Shown here in pieces: positions 52,431 through 61,835 of a DNA stretch of 64,000 bases. Origin of the DNA: QAMX01 sp964515055 (GTDB taxonomy: Bacteria; Bacillota; Clostridia; Oscillospirales; QAMX01); the NCBI GenBank assembly GCA_964515055.1, contig CAZEUG010000006.1, positions 20,936-84,935 on the forward strand, read 5' to 3'. Position numbers and translations under genes: made by a program. The notes below the pieces were generated by a model. That model did no database searches, was not told the DNA's origin, and was given only the letters and a program-made list of their open reading frames with translations. The stretch's first letter is position 1. Each line of letters begins with the position of its first letter.

Positions 52431-53330
52431 TCACAGAGTGCGCCGCAGGAACTGATACAGATTGTCAAAGAAGAAACGTTCGACCGTTTCCTGAGAATAA
52501 TTCCGTCGGAGCAGCGCTTCTGCCAGGACTTCTACGGCAGCCGAGGTCTGCACCTCGCACGGAAGCGTGTCACAGCCGTCAAAGTCGCAGCCGAGAGCCA
52601 GTGCCCGGACGGCTCGCGCATCGAGTGCGGCCAGGTATTCAATCTGGCGAACGACGTCATCCACAGAAGCATCCTCCCGCCCTGTCAGAAAGCGTGTATA
52701 GAGGTTGATGCCACAAATGCCCTGTGCATCCAGCAGTTTGAGAAACAGATCATCGGTCAGGTTGCGCGGATGATCGCAGAGGGATCGGGCATTGGAATGA
52801 CTGGCCATCACGCGGCCGGGATAGGCATCCATCAGCTCATAGGCACCGGCGTCCGAGAGGTGGGAGATATCCAGGAGCATTCCCAATGCAACCGCCCGCT
52901 CCGCAAAAAAACGACCCGACTCCGTCAAGCCCTGCGATGAATGTTCGATGCAGGTGCCGGCCAAGCCGCAGAAGCGGTTATGGGTCAGGCCAATCACGCG
53001 GACGCCTGCCTCGTAGGCAGCGATGAGCTGTGACGGTTCGCAGCAGAGGGTTTCCGCGCCCTCTATTGCAAGCACAGCGGCGATTTGACCAACTTGCACC
53101 GTCTGTTCCAGCTCCGCGCCATTTCTACAAAGGTGGGCGTTTGGAACTGCGGTCAGCCGCGCTGCAGCTGTTTGGAAAAAGGACAGATCCGGTTGTCGAA
53201 TGCCATCGGCGCAGATTGCAAAAATCTGGCCACGTTTTCGATAGGCTTCGTAGTGCCAGTCGATGTGGTGATGAAGGCTGCCGGTGGTCAGCGTGTCACA
53301 ATGTGCGTCAAAGTAAGAAAGGTTCGACAT
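52431..53330 (-). CDS. M19 family (renal dipeptidase-like) peptidase
   Basis: 299 residues. Zinc-binding motifs of membrane dipeptidases: DAHCDTL at the start, EGAE, DISHLSD, HSNARSL and GCDFDGCDTLP. It lacks a signal peptide, so it is cytoplasmic. Substrate: a dipeptide, not specified by sequence. AAAAGGGG precedes ATG 53330. It lies 35 nt before thrC. Confidence 0.93.
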   Translation of the reverse strand: MSNLSYFDAHCDTLTTGSLHHHIDWHYEAYRKRGQIFAICADGIRQPDLSFFQTAAARLTAVPNAHLCRNGAELEQTVQVGQIAAVLAIEGAETLCCEPSQLIAAYEAGVRVIGLTHNRFCGLAGTCIEHSSQGLTESGRFFAERAVALGMLLDISHLSDAGAYELMDAYPGRVMASHSNARSLCDHPRNLTDDLFLKLLDAQGICGINLYTRFLTGREDASVDDVVRQIEYLAALDARAVRALALGCDFDGCDTLPCEVQTSAAVEVLAEALLRRNYSQETVERFFFDNLYQFLRRTL

Positions 53331-53370
53331 AAAAATCCCCTTTTCAGCCATTGAGTAACGGTGCAACGGT

Positions 53371-53742
53371 TCAGAACGCTGCGACATTTTCCAGATAGTG
53401 GATGGCCTTTGGCGGCTGCGTCAGCAGCTCCGGGGCAATGACTTCTGCCACGTCAAAGCGGGTCGGCCAATCGCAGTTGGTTTCTGCCAGATAGGCCAGT
53501 GCGGCCAACTGCATCCGTTTCAGCTTGTGCGGCGTCACGTGCTCCATCGGCTGGGCAAATGTCGTACTGCGTCGGGTTTTGACCTCGACAAAGATCAGCA
53601 TGCCCTCATATTCGGCAATCAGGTCGATTTCGCCCTGACGGGTTCGATAATTGGCGGCACGGATGGAATAACCCTTCTGACGCAGAAACGCAGCCGTCTG
53701 CGCTTCACCCCATGCGCCCAGCAGTCGGCTGTCCTGTTTCAT
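53371..53742 (-). CDS. yraN: YraN family (UPF0102) endonuclease-like protein
   Basis: 123 residues with the restriction-endonuclease-fold core GEIDLIAEYEGMLIFVEVKTR (Asp, Glu and the ExK), close to Holliday-resolvase-like nucleases; activity unproven. GGGAGG lies 6 nt before ATG 53742. rnhB-yraN neighbours are a conserved pair. Confidence 0.93.
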   Translation of the reverse strand: MKQDSRLLGAWGEAQTAAFLRQKGYSIRAANYRTRQGEIDLIAEYEGMLIFVEVKTRRSTTFAQPMEHVTPHKLKRMQLAALAYLAETNCDWPTRFDVAEVIAPELLTQPPKAIHYLENVAAF

Positions 53743-53743
53743 G

Positions 53744-54397
53744 TCATTCCTCCCGTTGTTTTCGGGCATTGTATTTTTTCAGAAAGGACAGGCGATGGAC
53801 AGGAGACGGTCCAAACTGTTCAATCGCCTGATAATGCATGGCCGTTCCATAGCCCTTATGCTGCGCAAAGCCATACACGGGATACTGCTCGGCCAGCGTT
53901 CGCATGGAGCGATCCCGGGTCACCTTGGCCAGGACGGAGGCCGCCGCGATGGATGCGCTTTTCGCGTCCCCGCCGATCACGCACTGTGTCGGAGCGCTCA
54001 GGCGTGGTGCACGATTGCCGTCCACCAGAACCAACTCCGGATCAACTGCAAGGCCGTTTCGGTCAGTCATGGCCGTCACTGCACGCTGCATGGCCAGCAT
54101 GGCCGCCTGCAGAATGTTGAGCGTCTCGATTTCCTCTACGGTTGCTTCGCCGATTCCAAAAGCAAGTGCGGCGGCGCAGATGTCGTCATACAGGGACTCT
54201 CGGCGCGATTCGGAGAGCTTTTTGGAGTCGTTCAGGTATGGAAGCTCCAATTCGGACGGAAGAACCACTGCCGCAGCAAACACGCTGCCCGCCAGAGGTC
54301 CGCGCCCGGCTTCATCCACTCCAGCGAGGACGGAAACGCCCTGTGTGCGGAACGTTTCATCAAACAGGCGGAGTTCCGGATAAATGGTGTTACGCAC
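53744..54397 (-). CDS. rnhB: Ribonuclease HII
   Basis: 217 residues, cutting RNA in RNA-DNA hybrids. Catalytic acids in VDEAGRGPLAG, a Glu in GEATVEEIETLNILQA, Asp in LVDGNRAP, and GGDAKSASIAAASVLAK. The start is GTG 54397 with GAAGGG upstream; it overlaps the rbgA stop by 8 nt. Confidence 0.96.
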   Translation of the reverse strand: MRNTIYPELRLFDETFRTQGVSVLAGVDEAGRGPLAGSVFAAAVVLPSELELPYLNDSKKLSESRRESLYDDICAAALAFGIGEATVEEIETLNILQAAMLAMQRAVTAMTDRNGLAVDPELVLVDGNRAPRLSAPTQCVIGGDAKSASIAAASVLAKVTRDRSMRTLAEQYPVYGFAQHKGYGTAMHYQAIEQFGPSPVHRLSFLKKYNARKQREE

Positions 54398-55295
54398 GGT
54401 CAGACCCTTCGCTTTCTTCCTCCGGCTGTTCCGGCTGACGATAGACGAAATCGACCGGTTCCAGCGTGATGCGGCCGAACTTTCCGGCACGATATTCATC
54501 GAGGAAAATTTTAGCGCCGCGCTCCGAATCAATCACGCCACCGCGCAGCAGAAATCCGCGTTTTTTGGAATAGAGGTCGATCATTTGCAGCCCGTTTTCC
54601 GCAGTTTCCACGGCAGGACCGCATTTTTCAAGCATCATGCCCGGTTTCAGCTGATACAGCTCCGCGGCCAGTTCAGCTGCCAGCTCCGTTGTATCCAGAA
54701 TTTCATCCCGCACGGCACCGGTCGCAGCAAGGTGAATACCCGCCTGCGACGGCGTCAGCTTCGGCCAGAGGATGCCCGGTGTATCAAGCAGATCCAGCCC
54801 GTCCCGCAGGCGAATCCACGTATTGGCGCGGGTCACGCCGGGGCGATCTTCCGCACGCGCGGATTTTTTTCCGGCCAGGCGATTGATCAGAGAGGATTTG
54901 CCGACGTTCGGGATGCCGACGACCATCAGCTTGATGGCGAGCCCGGAAAGACCGCGTTTTTCGCGGCGTTCCAGCTTTTCACGCAGGGCTTCCCGGATTT
55001 CAGTGCGAAGCCGGTCGCACCCCTCCCCATTCTTGGCGTTGCACGCAATGGCGGCAATGTCCTGTTCGTGGAAATGGGCAATCCAGCGTTTGGTCTGCAC
55101 GGGGTCGGCCAGATCCAATTTGGTCAGGACAACCACACGCGGCCGTCTGGCCAGCAGTTCATCCAGTTTGGGGTTGCGACCGGAGACAGGGATTCGGGCG
55201 TCTACCAGTTCCACTGCCGCATCGACTTTTGCAATCTGTTCGGAAAGCTCCCGGACAGCTTTTGCCATATGGCCAGGATACCATTGGATATTCAT
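54390..55295 (-). CDS. rbgA: Ribosome biogenesis GTPase RbgA/YlqF
   Basis: 301 residues, late large-subunit assembly factor. The GTPase motifs are in the naturally permuted order of the family: G4 TKLD, G5 CNAKNG, G1 GIPNVGKSS, G3 DTPG. The start is ATG 55295 (MNIQWYPGHMAKA); GGAGG lies 14 nt upstream, a wide spacing. Confidence 0.95.
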   Translation of the reverse strand: MNIQWYPGHMAKAVRELSEQIAKVDAAVELVDARIPVSGRNPKLDELLARRPRVVVLTKLDLADPVQTKRWIAHFHEQDIAAIACNAKNGEGCDRLRTEIREALREKLERREKRGLSGLAIKLMVVGIPNVGKSSLINRLAGKKSARAEDRPGVTRANTWIRLRDGLDLLDTPGILWPKLTPSQAGIHLAATGAVRDEILDTTELAAELAAELYQLKPGMMLEKCGPAVETAENGLQMIDLYSKKRGFLLRGGVIDSERGAKIFLDEYRAGKFGRITLEPVDFVYRQPEQPEEESEGSDRA

Positions 55296-55319
55296 AATAG
55301 AGAACCGTTCCTCCAAGAA

Positions 55320-55889
55320 TCAATACACACTGCCGATATCGTTGAGGGGGAACAGGCGGAACAGGACTTTGCCCAGAACCATCCGTTCATCAATCAGACC
55401 CACTTCAGAGAATCGGCTGTCTGTTGAGTGGTTGCGGTTGTCTCCCATGACAAACAGATACCCTTCCTGGACATACAGCGGAAATTCCATATCGCCTTTT
55501 CGCGTGGTCGGTTCGGCAATATAGGTTTCCTCCTGGGGGACTCCGTCTACGAAGACCTGGCCGGTTTCAAAATCAATGTTCACGGTTTGCCCGGCGACCG
55601 CGATAATGCGTTTGACGATGGGCTCTTCGCGGAAGGCTTTTTTCGTCACCACCACGATATCGCCCTGCTTTGGGGTATAGAAGAGGTTGGAGATCATCAG
55701 TTTATCGTTTTCATGCAGCGTTGGCTTCATGGAATCGCCAATCACGCCTGTCATGCGGACGACAAGCGTGAAGAGAAGGACAATCACAATCAGCGCATAG
55801 ACGAGTGCATCTGCCCAGTCATACAGGACGGAGGATGATTTTTCCGGCTTGGGCTGAGGATTTTGGACGTCTGTTTCCTGTGAATTCAT
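55320..55889 (-). CDS. lepB: Signal peptidase I
   Basis: 189 residues with one N-terminal membrane anchor (YALIVIVLLFTLVVRMTGV). Catalytic Ser in GDSMKPTL and Lys in VKRIIAVAGQ; GDNRNHSTDSRFSEVG is the box E signature. It removes signal peptides of secreted proteins. GAGGAGG is 9 nt before ATG 55889. Shares this run with rbgA and rnhB, the usual rplS-lepB-rbgA-rnhB order. Confidence 0.97.
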   Translation of the reverse strand: MNSQETDVQNPQPKPEKSSSVLYDWADALVYALIVIVLLFTLVVRMTGVIGDSMKPTLHENDKLMISNLFYTPKQGDIVVVTKKAFREEPIVKRIIAVAGQTVNIDFETGQVFVDGVPQEETYIAEPTTRKGDMEFPLYVQEGYLFVMGDNRNHSTDSRFSEVGLIDERMVLGKVLFRLFPLNDIGSVY

Positions 55890-55937
55890 CTCTGAGAACC
55901 TCCTCTTTCCGGCTGTACGGACAGCCATTTCATTTTG

Positions 55938-55971
55938 AAAAAAAGAGGGGCTGATGTCAGCCCCCTTTTTT
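55938..55971 (-). terminator. Terminator behind rplS
   Basis: GC-rich stem around GGGGCTGA/TCAGCCCC (55947-55964) with a T-run on the minus strand; it starts within the rplS stop. lepB and its followers may depend on read-through. Confidence 0.85.
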
Positions 55972-56313
55972 TTACAGTTTTTCTTTGACCTTCGCCGCTT
56001 TGCCGACTCTGCCGCGGAGGTAATAGAGCTTCGCTCTTCTGACTTTACCTTTGCGCACAACTTCGACCTTCGCAACGCTCGGGCAGTTGACCGGGAAAAC
56101 TCTTTCGACACCAACGCCATAGGAAATGCGGCGAACGGTGAAGGATTCATTGATGCCGCCGTGCTTTTTGGCAATGACTGTGCCTTCGAACACCTGAATA
56201 CGTTCTCTCGTACCTTCTTTGACCTTGACGGAAACCTTGACGGTATCGCCGATGTCAAACTGGAGCGCATCTTCGCGGATGTACTTGTCTGTAAATTGCT
56301 TGAGAATATCCAT
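55972..56313 (-). CDS. rplS: 50S ribosomal protein L19
   Basis: 113 residues; the family pattern FDIGDTVKVSVKVKEG, RIQVFEGTVIAKKHGG, and RRAKLYYLRGRVGKAAKVKE is clear. The start is ATG 56313 (MDILKQF) after AAAGGGAAG; a longer frame has no ribosome site. Confidence 0.98.
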   Translation of the reverse strand: MDILKQFTDKYIREDALQFDIGDTVKVSVKVKEGTRERIQVFEGTVIAKKHGGINESFTVRRISYGVGVERVFPVNCPSVAKVEVVRKGKVRRAKLYYLRGRVGKAAKVKEKL

Positions 56314-56421
56314 TTCTCTCTTCCCTTTCATACAACACATTCGTGCCCGGCATGAACGGCCTTTGGCCACCGGCAGAGGAATGCTTTTTGCGCTTGCGTT
56401 TCCACACGCAAATTCTACAGT

Positions 56422-56450
56422 ATTATACCACAGTTCCGTTGGAAATGCAA
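56422..56450 (-). promoter_or_regulatory. rplS promoter
   Basis: Minus strand TTGCAT (56445-56450), 17-nt spacer, TATAAT (56422-56427). Confidence 0.82.
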
Positions 56451-56511
56451 GTGGATTTCCAAATATTTTTGCAGGTTTTCCCGGTTTTGGCTGAAAAACC
56501 GCCGATTCCCC

Positions 56512-58221
56512 TTATTCCCTCGCCAGCTCTTCGGCCGCTTTGGCATACTGTTCGACCAGCTGGCAGGCATGGTCTCGGGAGTCTGCGCGGGTCAGGATAT
56601 AGAGTTTGATTTTCGGTTCCGTGCCGGACGGGCGAATGATCATCACGCAGCCGTCAGCCAGTTCGAAGTACAGCACATTGGAGCCGGAGAGCGCCATTGT
56701 TTCCGTCTGGCCGTCTGCGAGCTTCCGAAGCCCGCTCTGATAGTCGCGGGCAGCGACAACAGCCGTTCCGCCGATGGTTTTCGGCGTCTCTGCGCGCAGG
56801 CGGCTCATCAGGCGGCGCATGGATTCCAGGCCGTCCACGCCGGGGAATTGCAGGTTCATCGTGCGTTCTGCATAGGCACCATACACCGTATACAGATGCT
56901 CCATGGCGTCATACAGCGTCATGCCCTGTTTGGCGTAGTCCGCCGCCATTTCCGCAATCAGCATGGAGGCTGTCACCGCGTCCTTGTCGCGGCAATGGTC
57001 GCCGACCATGTAGCCGTAGGATTCCTCAAAGCCGAGCAGGTACTCGTAGCCCTGGTCTTCCATCTGCGCACGACGGCCTGCAATGAAGCGGAAGCCGGTG
57101 AAGGATTCCGCATAGCGCACGTCATTGGCTTCGCAGATGCGCTGTGCCATCAGGGATGTCACGACAGTGGAAACGATCATGCCTTTTTCCGGCAGCGTCC
57201 CCGCGGCGCGGCGGGTGCGGATGATATAGTCGGCCAGAAGGATCCCGACCTGGTTGCCGGAGAGCGGGACATATTCGCCGTCGCCGCGGCGAACGATCAG
57301 ACCCACGCGGTCCGCATCCGGGTCTGTGCCGATAATCAGATCGGAGCCGGTCTTCTTCGCCAATTCAATCGCCAGGCGGAAGCCCTCGATTTCCTCCGGG
57401 TTCGGGCTTTTGACGGTGGAGAAATTGCCGTCCGGCTGCATCTGCTCCGGCACGCAGTGGACGTGCTTCAGGCCAATCCGTTTGAAGATTTCAGGAACCA
57501 GCCGATAGCCGGTGCCGTGGAACGGCGTATAGACGATCTGCAGGTCTTCGTTTTGCGCCGAATTCGGGTTCAGGCGGCAGGACAGTGCAGCATTCAGGAA
57601 GCCTTCGTCCGTTTCCTGACCCAGAAGGCGAATGCGGCCGGCTTGGAGCGCCGCGTCATAGTCCATGGTTCGGACGCCGGTGAAGATGTCGCATTTCTGA
57701 ATGGCCTCCGACACCTGGCCGGCAATTTCGTCGCCGATCTGTGCGCCGTCGCTCCAATAGACCTTATAGCCGTTGTATTCCTTCGGGTTGTGGCTGGCGG
57801 TGATATTGATACCGGCGGCACAGCCCAGGGAGCGGATGGCGAAGGACAGCTCCGGCGTTGGGCGCATTCCCTCAAACAGGTAGACCTGTATGCCGTTGGC
57901 GGCCAGAATGGACGCAGCGGAGCGGGCAAAGGTTTCGCTGTTGATGCGGCAGTCATAGGAGATGGCCACGCCCTTTTCCGCAGCGCCTTCAATCGTTTGC
58001 AGGACATCAGCCAGTCCCTGTGTCGTCTGGTTGACGGTGTAGCGGTTCATGCGTTGAATGCCAGCGCCCATAATGCCGCGGAGACCGGCCGTACCAAAGG
58101 CCAGCGGCGCATAAAAACGTTCCCGGATTTCAGCTTCGTCCAAAGCTTCCAGTTCTGTGCGGCTTTCCGCGTCCAGCCCCTCGAAAGCGAGCCAGCGGCG
58201 GTATTGTTCATGATATTCCAT
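56512..58221 (-). CDS. pgcA: Phosphoglucomutase/phosphomannomutase
   Basis: 569 residues of the alpha-D-phosphohexomutase family. Phosphoserine loop TASHNPKEYNGYK (~140-152), metal-binding DPDADR near 300, sugar-binding GFEESYGY near 400, and phosphate-binding RPSGTEPK near the end. The length and the FGTAGLRG motif match clostridial PgcA. The ribosome site before 58221 is weak (CAGG), but the N-terminus fits the family. Confidence 0.95.
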   Translation of the reverse strand: MEYHEQYRRWLAFEGLDAESRTELEALDEAEIRERFYAPLAFGTAGLRGIMGAGIQRMNRYTVNQTTQGLADVLQTIEGAAEKGVAISYDCRINSETFARSAASILAANGIQVYLFEGMRPTPELSFAIRSLGCAAGINITASHNPKEYNGYKVYWSDGAQIGDEIAGQVSEAIQKCDIFTGVRTMDYDAALQAGRIRLLGQETDEGFLNAALSCRLNPNSAQNEDLQIVYTPFHGTGYRLVPEIFKRIGLKHVHCVPEQMQPDGNFSTVKSPNPEEIEGFRLAIELAKKTGSDLIIGTDPDADRVGLIVRRGDGEYVPLSGNQVGILLADYIIRTRRAAGTLPEKGMIVSTVVTSLMAQRICEANDVRYAESFTGFRFIAGRRAQMEDQGYEYLLGFEESYGYMVGDHCRDKDAVTASMLIAEMAADYAKQGMTLYDAMEHLYTVYGAYAERTMNLQFPGVDGLESMRRLMSRLRAETPKTIGGTAVVAARDYQSGLRKLADGQTETMALSGSNVLYFELADGCVMIIRPSGTEPKIKLYILTRADSRDHACQLVEQYAKAAEELARE

Positions 58222-58273
58222 CGAATCGATCTACCTGGCTTTCTGTTTGTTCCGGCGAAAAACGCCTTCTATT

Positions 58274-58302
58274 ATTATAACCGATTTTTTTGTCGCGGGC
58301 AA
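58274..58302 (-). promoter_or_regulatory. pgcA promoter
   Basis: Minus strand TTGCCC (58297-58302), 17-nt spacer, TATAAT (58274-58279). Confidence 0.7.
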
Positions 58303-58410
58303 GTCTTTTGGGGCAGTTTTCACATTTTGTTTTCAGAATGACGGTCGGAGGGCGCGTTCTTTTCGCGAAAATTCCGGGGATTGCAGACAAATTTACAAAA
58401 AAGGTGCTTC

Positions 58411-58434
58411 CGTCCATACGAAATATGCTATAAT
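58411..58434 (+). promoter_or_regulatory. secA promoter (extended -10)
   Basis: TATAAT at 58429-58434 preceded by TGC (extended -10); the -35 side is weak (TTCCGT, 15-nt spacing). A ~90-nt 5' leader with short inverted repeats follows before secA. Confidence 0.65.
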
Positions 58435-58532
58435 GTAGAGCAGGTTTTTGTGCTGTGTTACCGGATTCGCCGCTTCGGTAACCGCCTGTTTGGATAACCG
58501 ACAGAACCCGCGGCGAGGAAGAGAGAGAAACC

Positions 58533-61316
58533 ATGAGTATCATAACCAGGTTGTTTGGAACAACCAGTGAAAGAGAGATTAAAAAGGTTCTGCCGCTTGT
58601 CAACCGGACATTGGCGTTGGAATCGGAATATGCAGCACTTTCGGATCGTGCACTTTCCGAAAAAACCGGCGAGTTCAAAGCGCGGCTGGCCGCGGGCGAA
58701 ACGCTGGATGATTTGCTGCCGGAGGCCTTCGCCACGGTACGGGAGGCTTCCTACCGGATTTTGGGCTATCGCGCATTCAAGGTGCAGCTGATCGGTGCGG
58801 TCATTCTACATCAGGGGCGCATTGCCGAAATGAAAACCGGTGAAGGCAAGACGTCCACCGCACTGTACCCTGCGTATTTGAACGCTCTGACCGGGCAAAA
58901 CGTCCACATCGTCACGGTCAACGAATATCTGGCGAAATTTCAGGGTGAGCAGATGGGGCTGGTTCACAAATTTCTCGGCCTGACCGTCGGCGTGATTCTC
59001 CACGATATGGACAACGACGCCAGGCGAAAGGCCTATCAGTGCGACATCACATACGGCACAAACAACGAGTTCGGCTTTGACTATCTGCGCGACAACATGG
59101 TGCTGTACAAGAAGCAGATGGTGCAGCGCGGGCACGATTTTGCGATCGTGGACGAGGTGGACTCCATCCTCATCGACGAAGCACGGACGCCGTTGATCAT
59201 TTCCGGTCAGGGTGAGGAATCCACGCAGCTGTACACCATTGCCGATGCGTTTGTTTCCAAGCTGAAGGGCATCAAGGTGCGGGAGCTGGATGCGAAGGAA
59301 TCGCAGGACGATTTCGACGCCGACTATATCGTTGATGAGAAAGCCAAAACAGTCACACTGACCGCCTCCGGCGTGTCCAAGGCGGAGACGGCCTTCCATC
59401 TGGAAAATCTGTCCGACCCGGAGAATGCCACCATCGCGCACCACATCAATCAGGCCATTCGCGCACACGGCATCATGACGCGGGACACGGATTATGTCGT
59501 GCGGGACGGCGAAGTTATCATCGTCGATGAGTTCACCGGACGTCTGATGTTTGGCCGTCGGTATTCGGAGGGGCTGCATCAGGCGATCGAGGCGAAGGAA
59601 CACGTGAAGGTCGAGCGCGAGAATAAAACGCTGGCAACCATCACGTTCCAGAACTATTTCCGGATGTATACCAAGCTCTCTGGCATGACCGGTACGGCCA
59701 AGACCGAAGAGGATGAATTCCGACACATTTATGCGCTGGATGTCATTGAAATCCCGACGAACCTGCCCATGATTCGCGTTGATCACCACGACTCAGTCTA
59801 CAAGACGGCGGATGGGAAGTTCCGCGCCGTGATTGAGCAGATTATCGCCTGCCATGAAAAGGGCCAGCCGGTGCTGGTCGGCACCATTTCGATTGAGAAA
59901 AGTGAGCTGCTGTCGGCGATGCTGAAGCGTCGCGGCATCCGTCACGAGGTTTTGAACGCCAAGCAGCACGAGAAAGAGGCGCAGATCGTTGCACAGGCCG
60001 GTAAAAAGGGTGCTGTCACCATTGCGACCAACATGGCCGGGCGCGGCACCGATATTCTGCTGGGCGGCAACCCGGAATATCTGGCCAAGAACGAGCTGGC
60101 GAAGCACTATGTCCGCAATCCCCCGCCGGAAGGGGTTGACCCGCAGGAGCTGATTTACGAATGTACCAGCCTGACGCACACGGAGGATGAAGCCATTTTA
60201 GAGGCTCGGCGTCTGTATCAGGAATTGTTCCGGAAGTACAAGGCAGAGACCAGTGCGGAGGCGCGGGACGTCATTGCCGCCGGTGGGCTGTTTATCATCG
60301 GCACCGAGCGGCACGAAAGCCGTCGAATTGACAACCAGCTGCGCGGACGTTCTGCCCGTCAGGGGGATCCCGGTGAAAGCCGCTTCTATATCTCGCTGGA
60401 GGACGATCTGATGCGTCTGTTCGGCAGTGAGCGCATCGTCGGCATGATGAATTCACTCGGCGTGGATGAGGATACACCCATCGACTCCAAGATGCTGACC
60501 AACGCCATTGAGTCTGCACAGAAGCGGCTGGAAAGCCGGAATTTCCAGATGCGCAAAAACGTATTGGAATATGACGACGTCATGAATCTCCAGCGCGAAA
60601 CGATTTACAAGGAGCGCCGCATGGTACTGGACGGCGAAGACGTCCACGACTACGTTACAAAAATGCTCCACGACACCGTGACGCGCTACGTTTCCTCCGT
60701 GGTTGGTGACGGCGCGACGGTCGATCAGGCCTCGCTGCTCCGGCTGTCTGCCCTGCTGTCGCCGGTCTATGTCCCGGCGGAGCATTTCGGCACCGAGCTG
60801 ATCGGTCTGTCTCAGGAAGAGGTTCTCGATTCTGTTCTGCAGGCGGTGGATGCGCGGTACGCTGAGCGCGAGCAGACGTTTGGCTCCGACATCATGCGGG
60901 AGCTGGAACGCATCGTTCTCCTCCGATCGGTCGATGCCAAGTGGATGGATCACATTGACGCCATGGACGAGTTCCGGCGCGGCATCGGTCTGCGGGCGTA
61001 TGCGCAGGTGGATCCGATTCTCGCCTATAAAAAAGAGGGCTTTGAAATGTTCGAGGCGATGGTGCAGTCCATCTGTGAGGATACGGCGCGGAACCTGATG
61101 ACGTTCCGTCTGCGCAACCAGGCGGCGCCGGAGCGTCAGGCTGTTGCGAAGCCGGTGGTCGCTTCAGCCGGAGATCAGACGATCGCGAAAAAGCCGGTGG
61201 TTCACAAAACAGGCAAGGTCGGCCGAAACGACCCCTGTCCCTGCGGCAGCGGGAAGAAATACAAAAAATGCTGTGGGTTCCAGGCAGACGCTCCCGGTTC
61301 GCAGGAAAAGCGCTGA
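58533..61316 (+). CDS. secA: Protein translocase ATPase SecA
   Basis: 927 residues, motor of the Sec export pathway. Walker A MKTGEGKTSTA, DEVDSILIDEARTPLIISG (Walker B region), the helicase motif TNMAGRGTDI, and the two-helix-finger region are visible. The C-terminus has the SEC-C zinc motif CPCGSGKKYKKCCG, which binds SecB-like or ribosomal partners. Start ATG 58533 after a GAGAGAGA site. It is preceded by a promoter at 58429. Confidence 0.98.
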   Translation: MSIITRLFGTTSEREIKKVLPLVNRTLALESEYAALSDRALSEKTGEFKARLAAGETLDDLLPEAFATVREASYRILGYRAFKVQLIGAVILHQGRIAEMKTGEGKTSTALYPAYLNALTGQNVHIVTVNEYLAKFQGEQMGLVHKFLGLTVGVILHDMDNDARRKAYQCDITYGTNNEFGFDYLRDNMVLYKKQMVQRGHDFAIVDEVDSILIDEARTPLIISGQGEESTQLYTIADAFVSKLKGIKVRELDAKESQDDFDADYIVDEKAKTVTLTASGVSKAETAFHLENLSDPENATIAHHINQAIRAHGIMTRDTDYVVRDGEVIIVDEFTGRLMFGRRYSEGLHQAIEAKEHVKVERENKTLATITFQNYFRMYTKLSGMTGTAKTEEDEFRHIYALDVIEIPTNLPMIRVDHHDSVYKTADGKFRAVIEQIIACHEKGQPVLVGTISIEKSELLSAMLKRRGIRHEVLNAKQHEKEAQIVAQAGKKGAVTIATNMAGRGTDILLGGNPEYLAKNELAKHYVRNPPPEGVDPQELIYECTSLTHTEDEAILEARRLYQELFRKYKAETSAEARDVIAAGGLFIIGTERHESRRIDNQLRGRSARQGDPGESRFYISLEDDLMRLFGSERIVGMMNSLGVDEDTPIDSKMLTNAIESAQKRLESRNFQMRKNVLEYDDVMNLQRETIYKERRMVLDGEDVHDYVTKMLHDTVTRYVSSVVGDGATVDQASLLRLSALLSPVYVPAEHFGTELIGLSQEEVLDSVLQAVDARYAEREQTFGSDIMRELERIVLLRSVDAKWMDHIDAMDEFRRGIGLRAYAQVDPILAYKKEGFEMFEAMVQSICEDTARNLMTFRLRNQAAPERQAVAKPVVASAGDQTIAKKPVVHKTGKVGRNDPCPCGSGKKYKKCCGFQADAPGSQEKR

Positions 61317-61384
61317 GTGTCGGGACAAAATCGTATCGTCATTTGCTTTTTTCTGAAATTCGGCGTTTTTTTGCCGTATAGCTC

Positions 61385-61413
61385 TTGACTTTTTGGGTCA
61401 AAATGTGTATCAT
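61385..61413 (+). promoter_or_regulatory. Promoter of the Cys/Asp-repeat gene
   Basis: TTGACT (61385-61390), 17-nt spacer, TATCAT (61408-61413). Confidence 0.75.
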
Positions 61414-61473
61414 ATAGAATATCATATCGTTTATTTTGCCCTGCTATGGGCGCAATTCAGGAGGTTGAACACC

Positions 61474-61737
61474 ATGAAAAAGTTTCTGACTGTTCTTGGC
61501 GGCATCATTCTGGGCGTTGCTGCCATCGCCGGCACGGTTTATGCCGTTCTGTACTTCATCAAAAAAGATGAAGACTGCGATGATTGCTGCTACATCGACG
61601 ACGATGATTGCTGCTGCGACGACGACTGCTGCTGTGACGACGACTGCTGCTGCGACGACGACTGCTGCGAAAGCGAAGCCGAAGAAGACAGCTGTGAAGA
61701 CGGTTGCTGCTGCTGCGAAGGCAACGATCAGGAATAA
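61474..61737 (+). CDS. Membrane-anchored Cys/Asp-repeat miniprotein
   Basis: 87 residues. Residues ~5-28 form one membrane helix (LTVLGGIILGVAAIAGTVYA), then KK, and the rest is a tail of almost only D, E and C, with 19 cysteines. Residues 42-65 are 3.5 copies of DDDCCC, encoded by an 18-bp DNA repeat. No family is recognised; metal binding is the obvious guess. It has its own promoter, AGGAGG 9 nt before ATG and a terminator, so it is a real, highly translated single gene. It stands between secA and the hydrogenase-maturation operon. Positively charged KK after the helix suggests the tail is on the cytoplasmic side. Confidence 0.88.
   Translation: MKKFLTVLGGIILGVAAIAGTVYAVLYFIKKDEDCDDCCYIDDDDCCCDDDCCCDDDCCCDDDCCESEAEEDSCEDGCCCCEGNDQE
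61603..61671 (+). repeat. 18-bp tandem repeat within the Cys/Asp gene
   Basis: Units at 61603-61620, 61621-61638, 61639-61656 and a partial one to 61671, each encoding DDCCCD. Copies differ by one or two silent bases. Confidence 0.85.
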
Positions 61738-61752
61738 GTTCCGGCAAACGGC

Positions 61753-61795
61753 CAGGCGGAAGACCAGTGTCTTTCGCCTGGCTTTTTCTTTTTCT
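61753..61795 (+). terminator. Terminator of the Cys/Asp-repeat gene
   Basis: 14-bp stem with one G-T pair (61753-61766 with 61771-61784) followed by TTTTTCTTTTT. Confidence 0.92.
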
Positions 61796-61800
61796 GTACA

Positions 61801-61829
61801 TTGACACCGTCTGTTTTTTATGCTATAAT
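61801..61829 (+). promoter_or_regulatory. Promoter of the hydrogenase-maturation operon
   Basis: TTGACA (61801-61806), 17-nt spacer, TATAAT (61824-61829), with TGC before the -10: full consensus. Confidence 0.93.
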
Positions 61830-61835
61830 AAAGAA

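Noticed and set aside
54390..55295. Permuted GTPase motifs in RbgA
   Set aside because: This circular order is the known normal state of the YlqF/YawG family, not a novelty.
56569..58341. 590-codon plus-strand ORF
   Set aside because: Antisense to pgcA.
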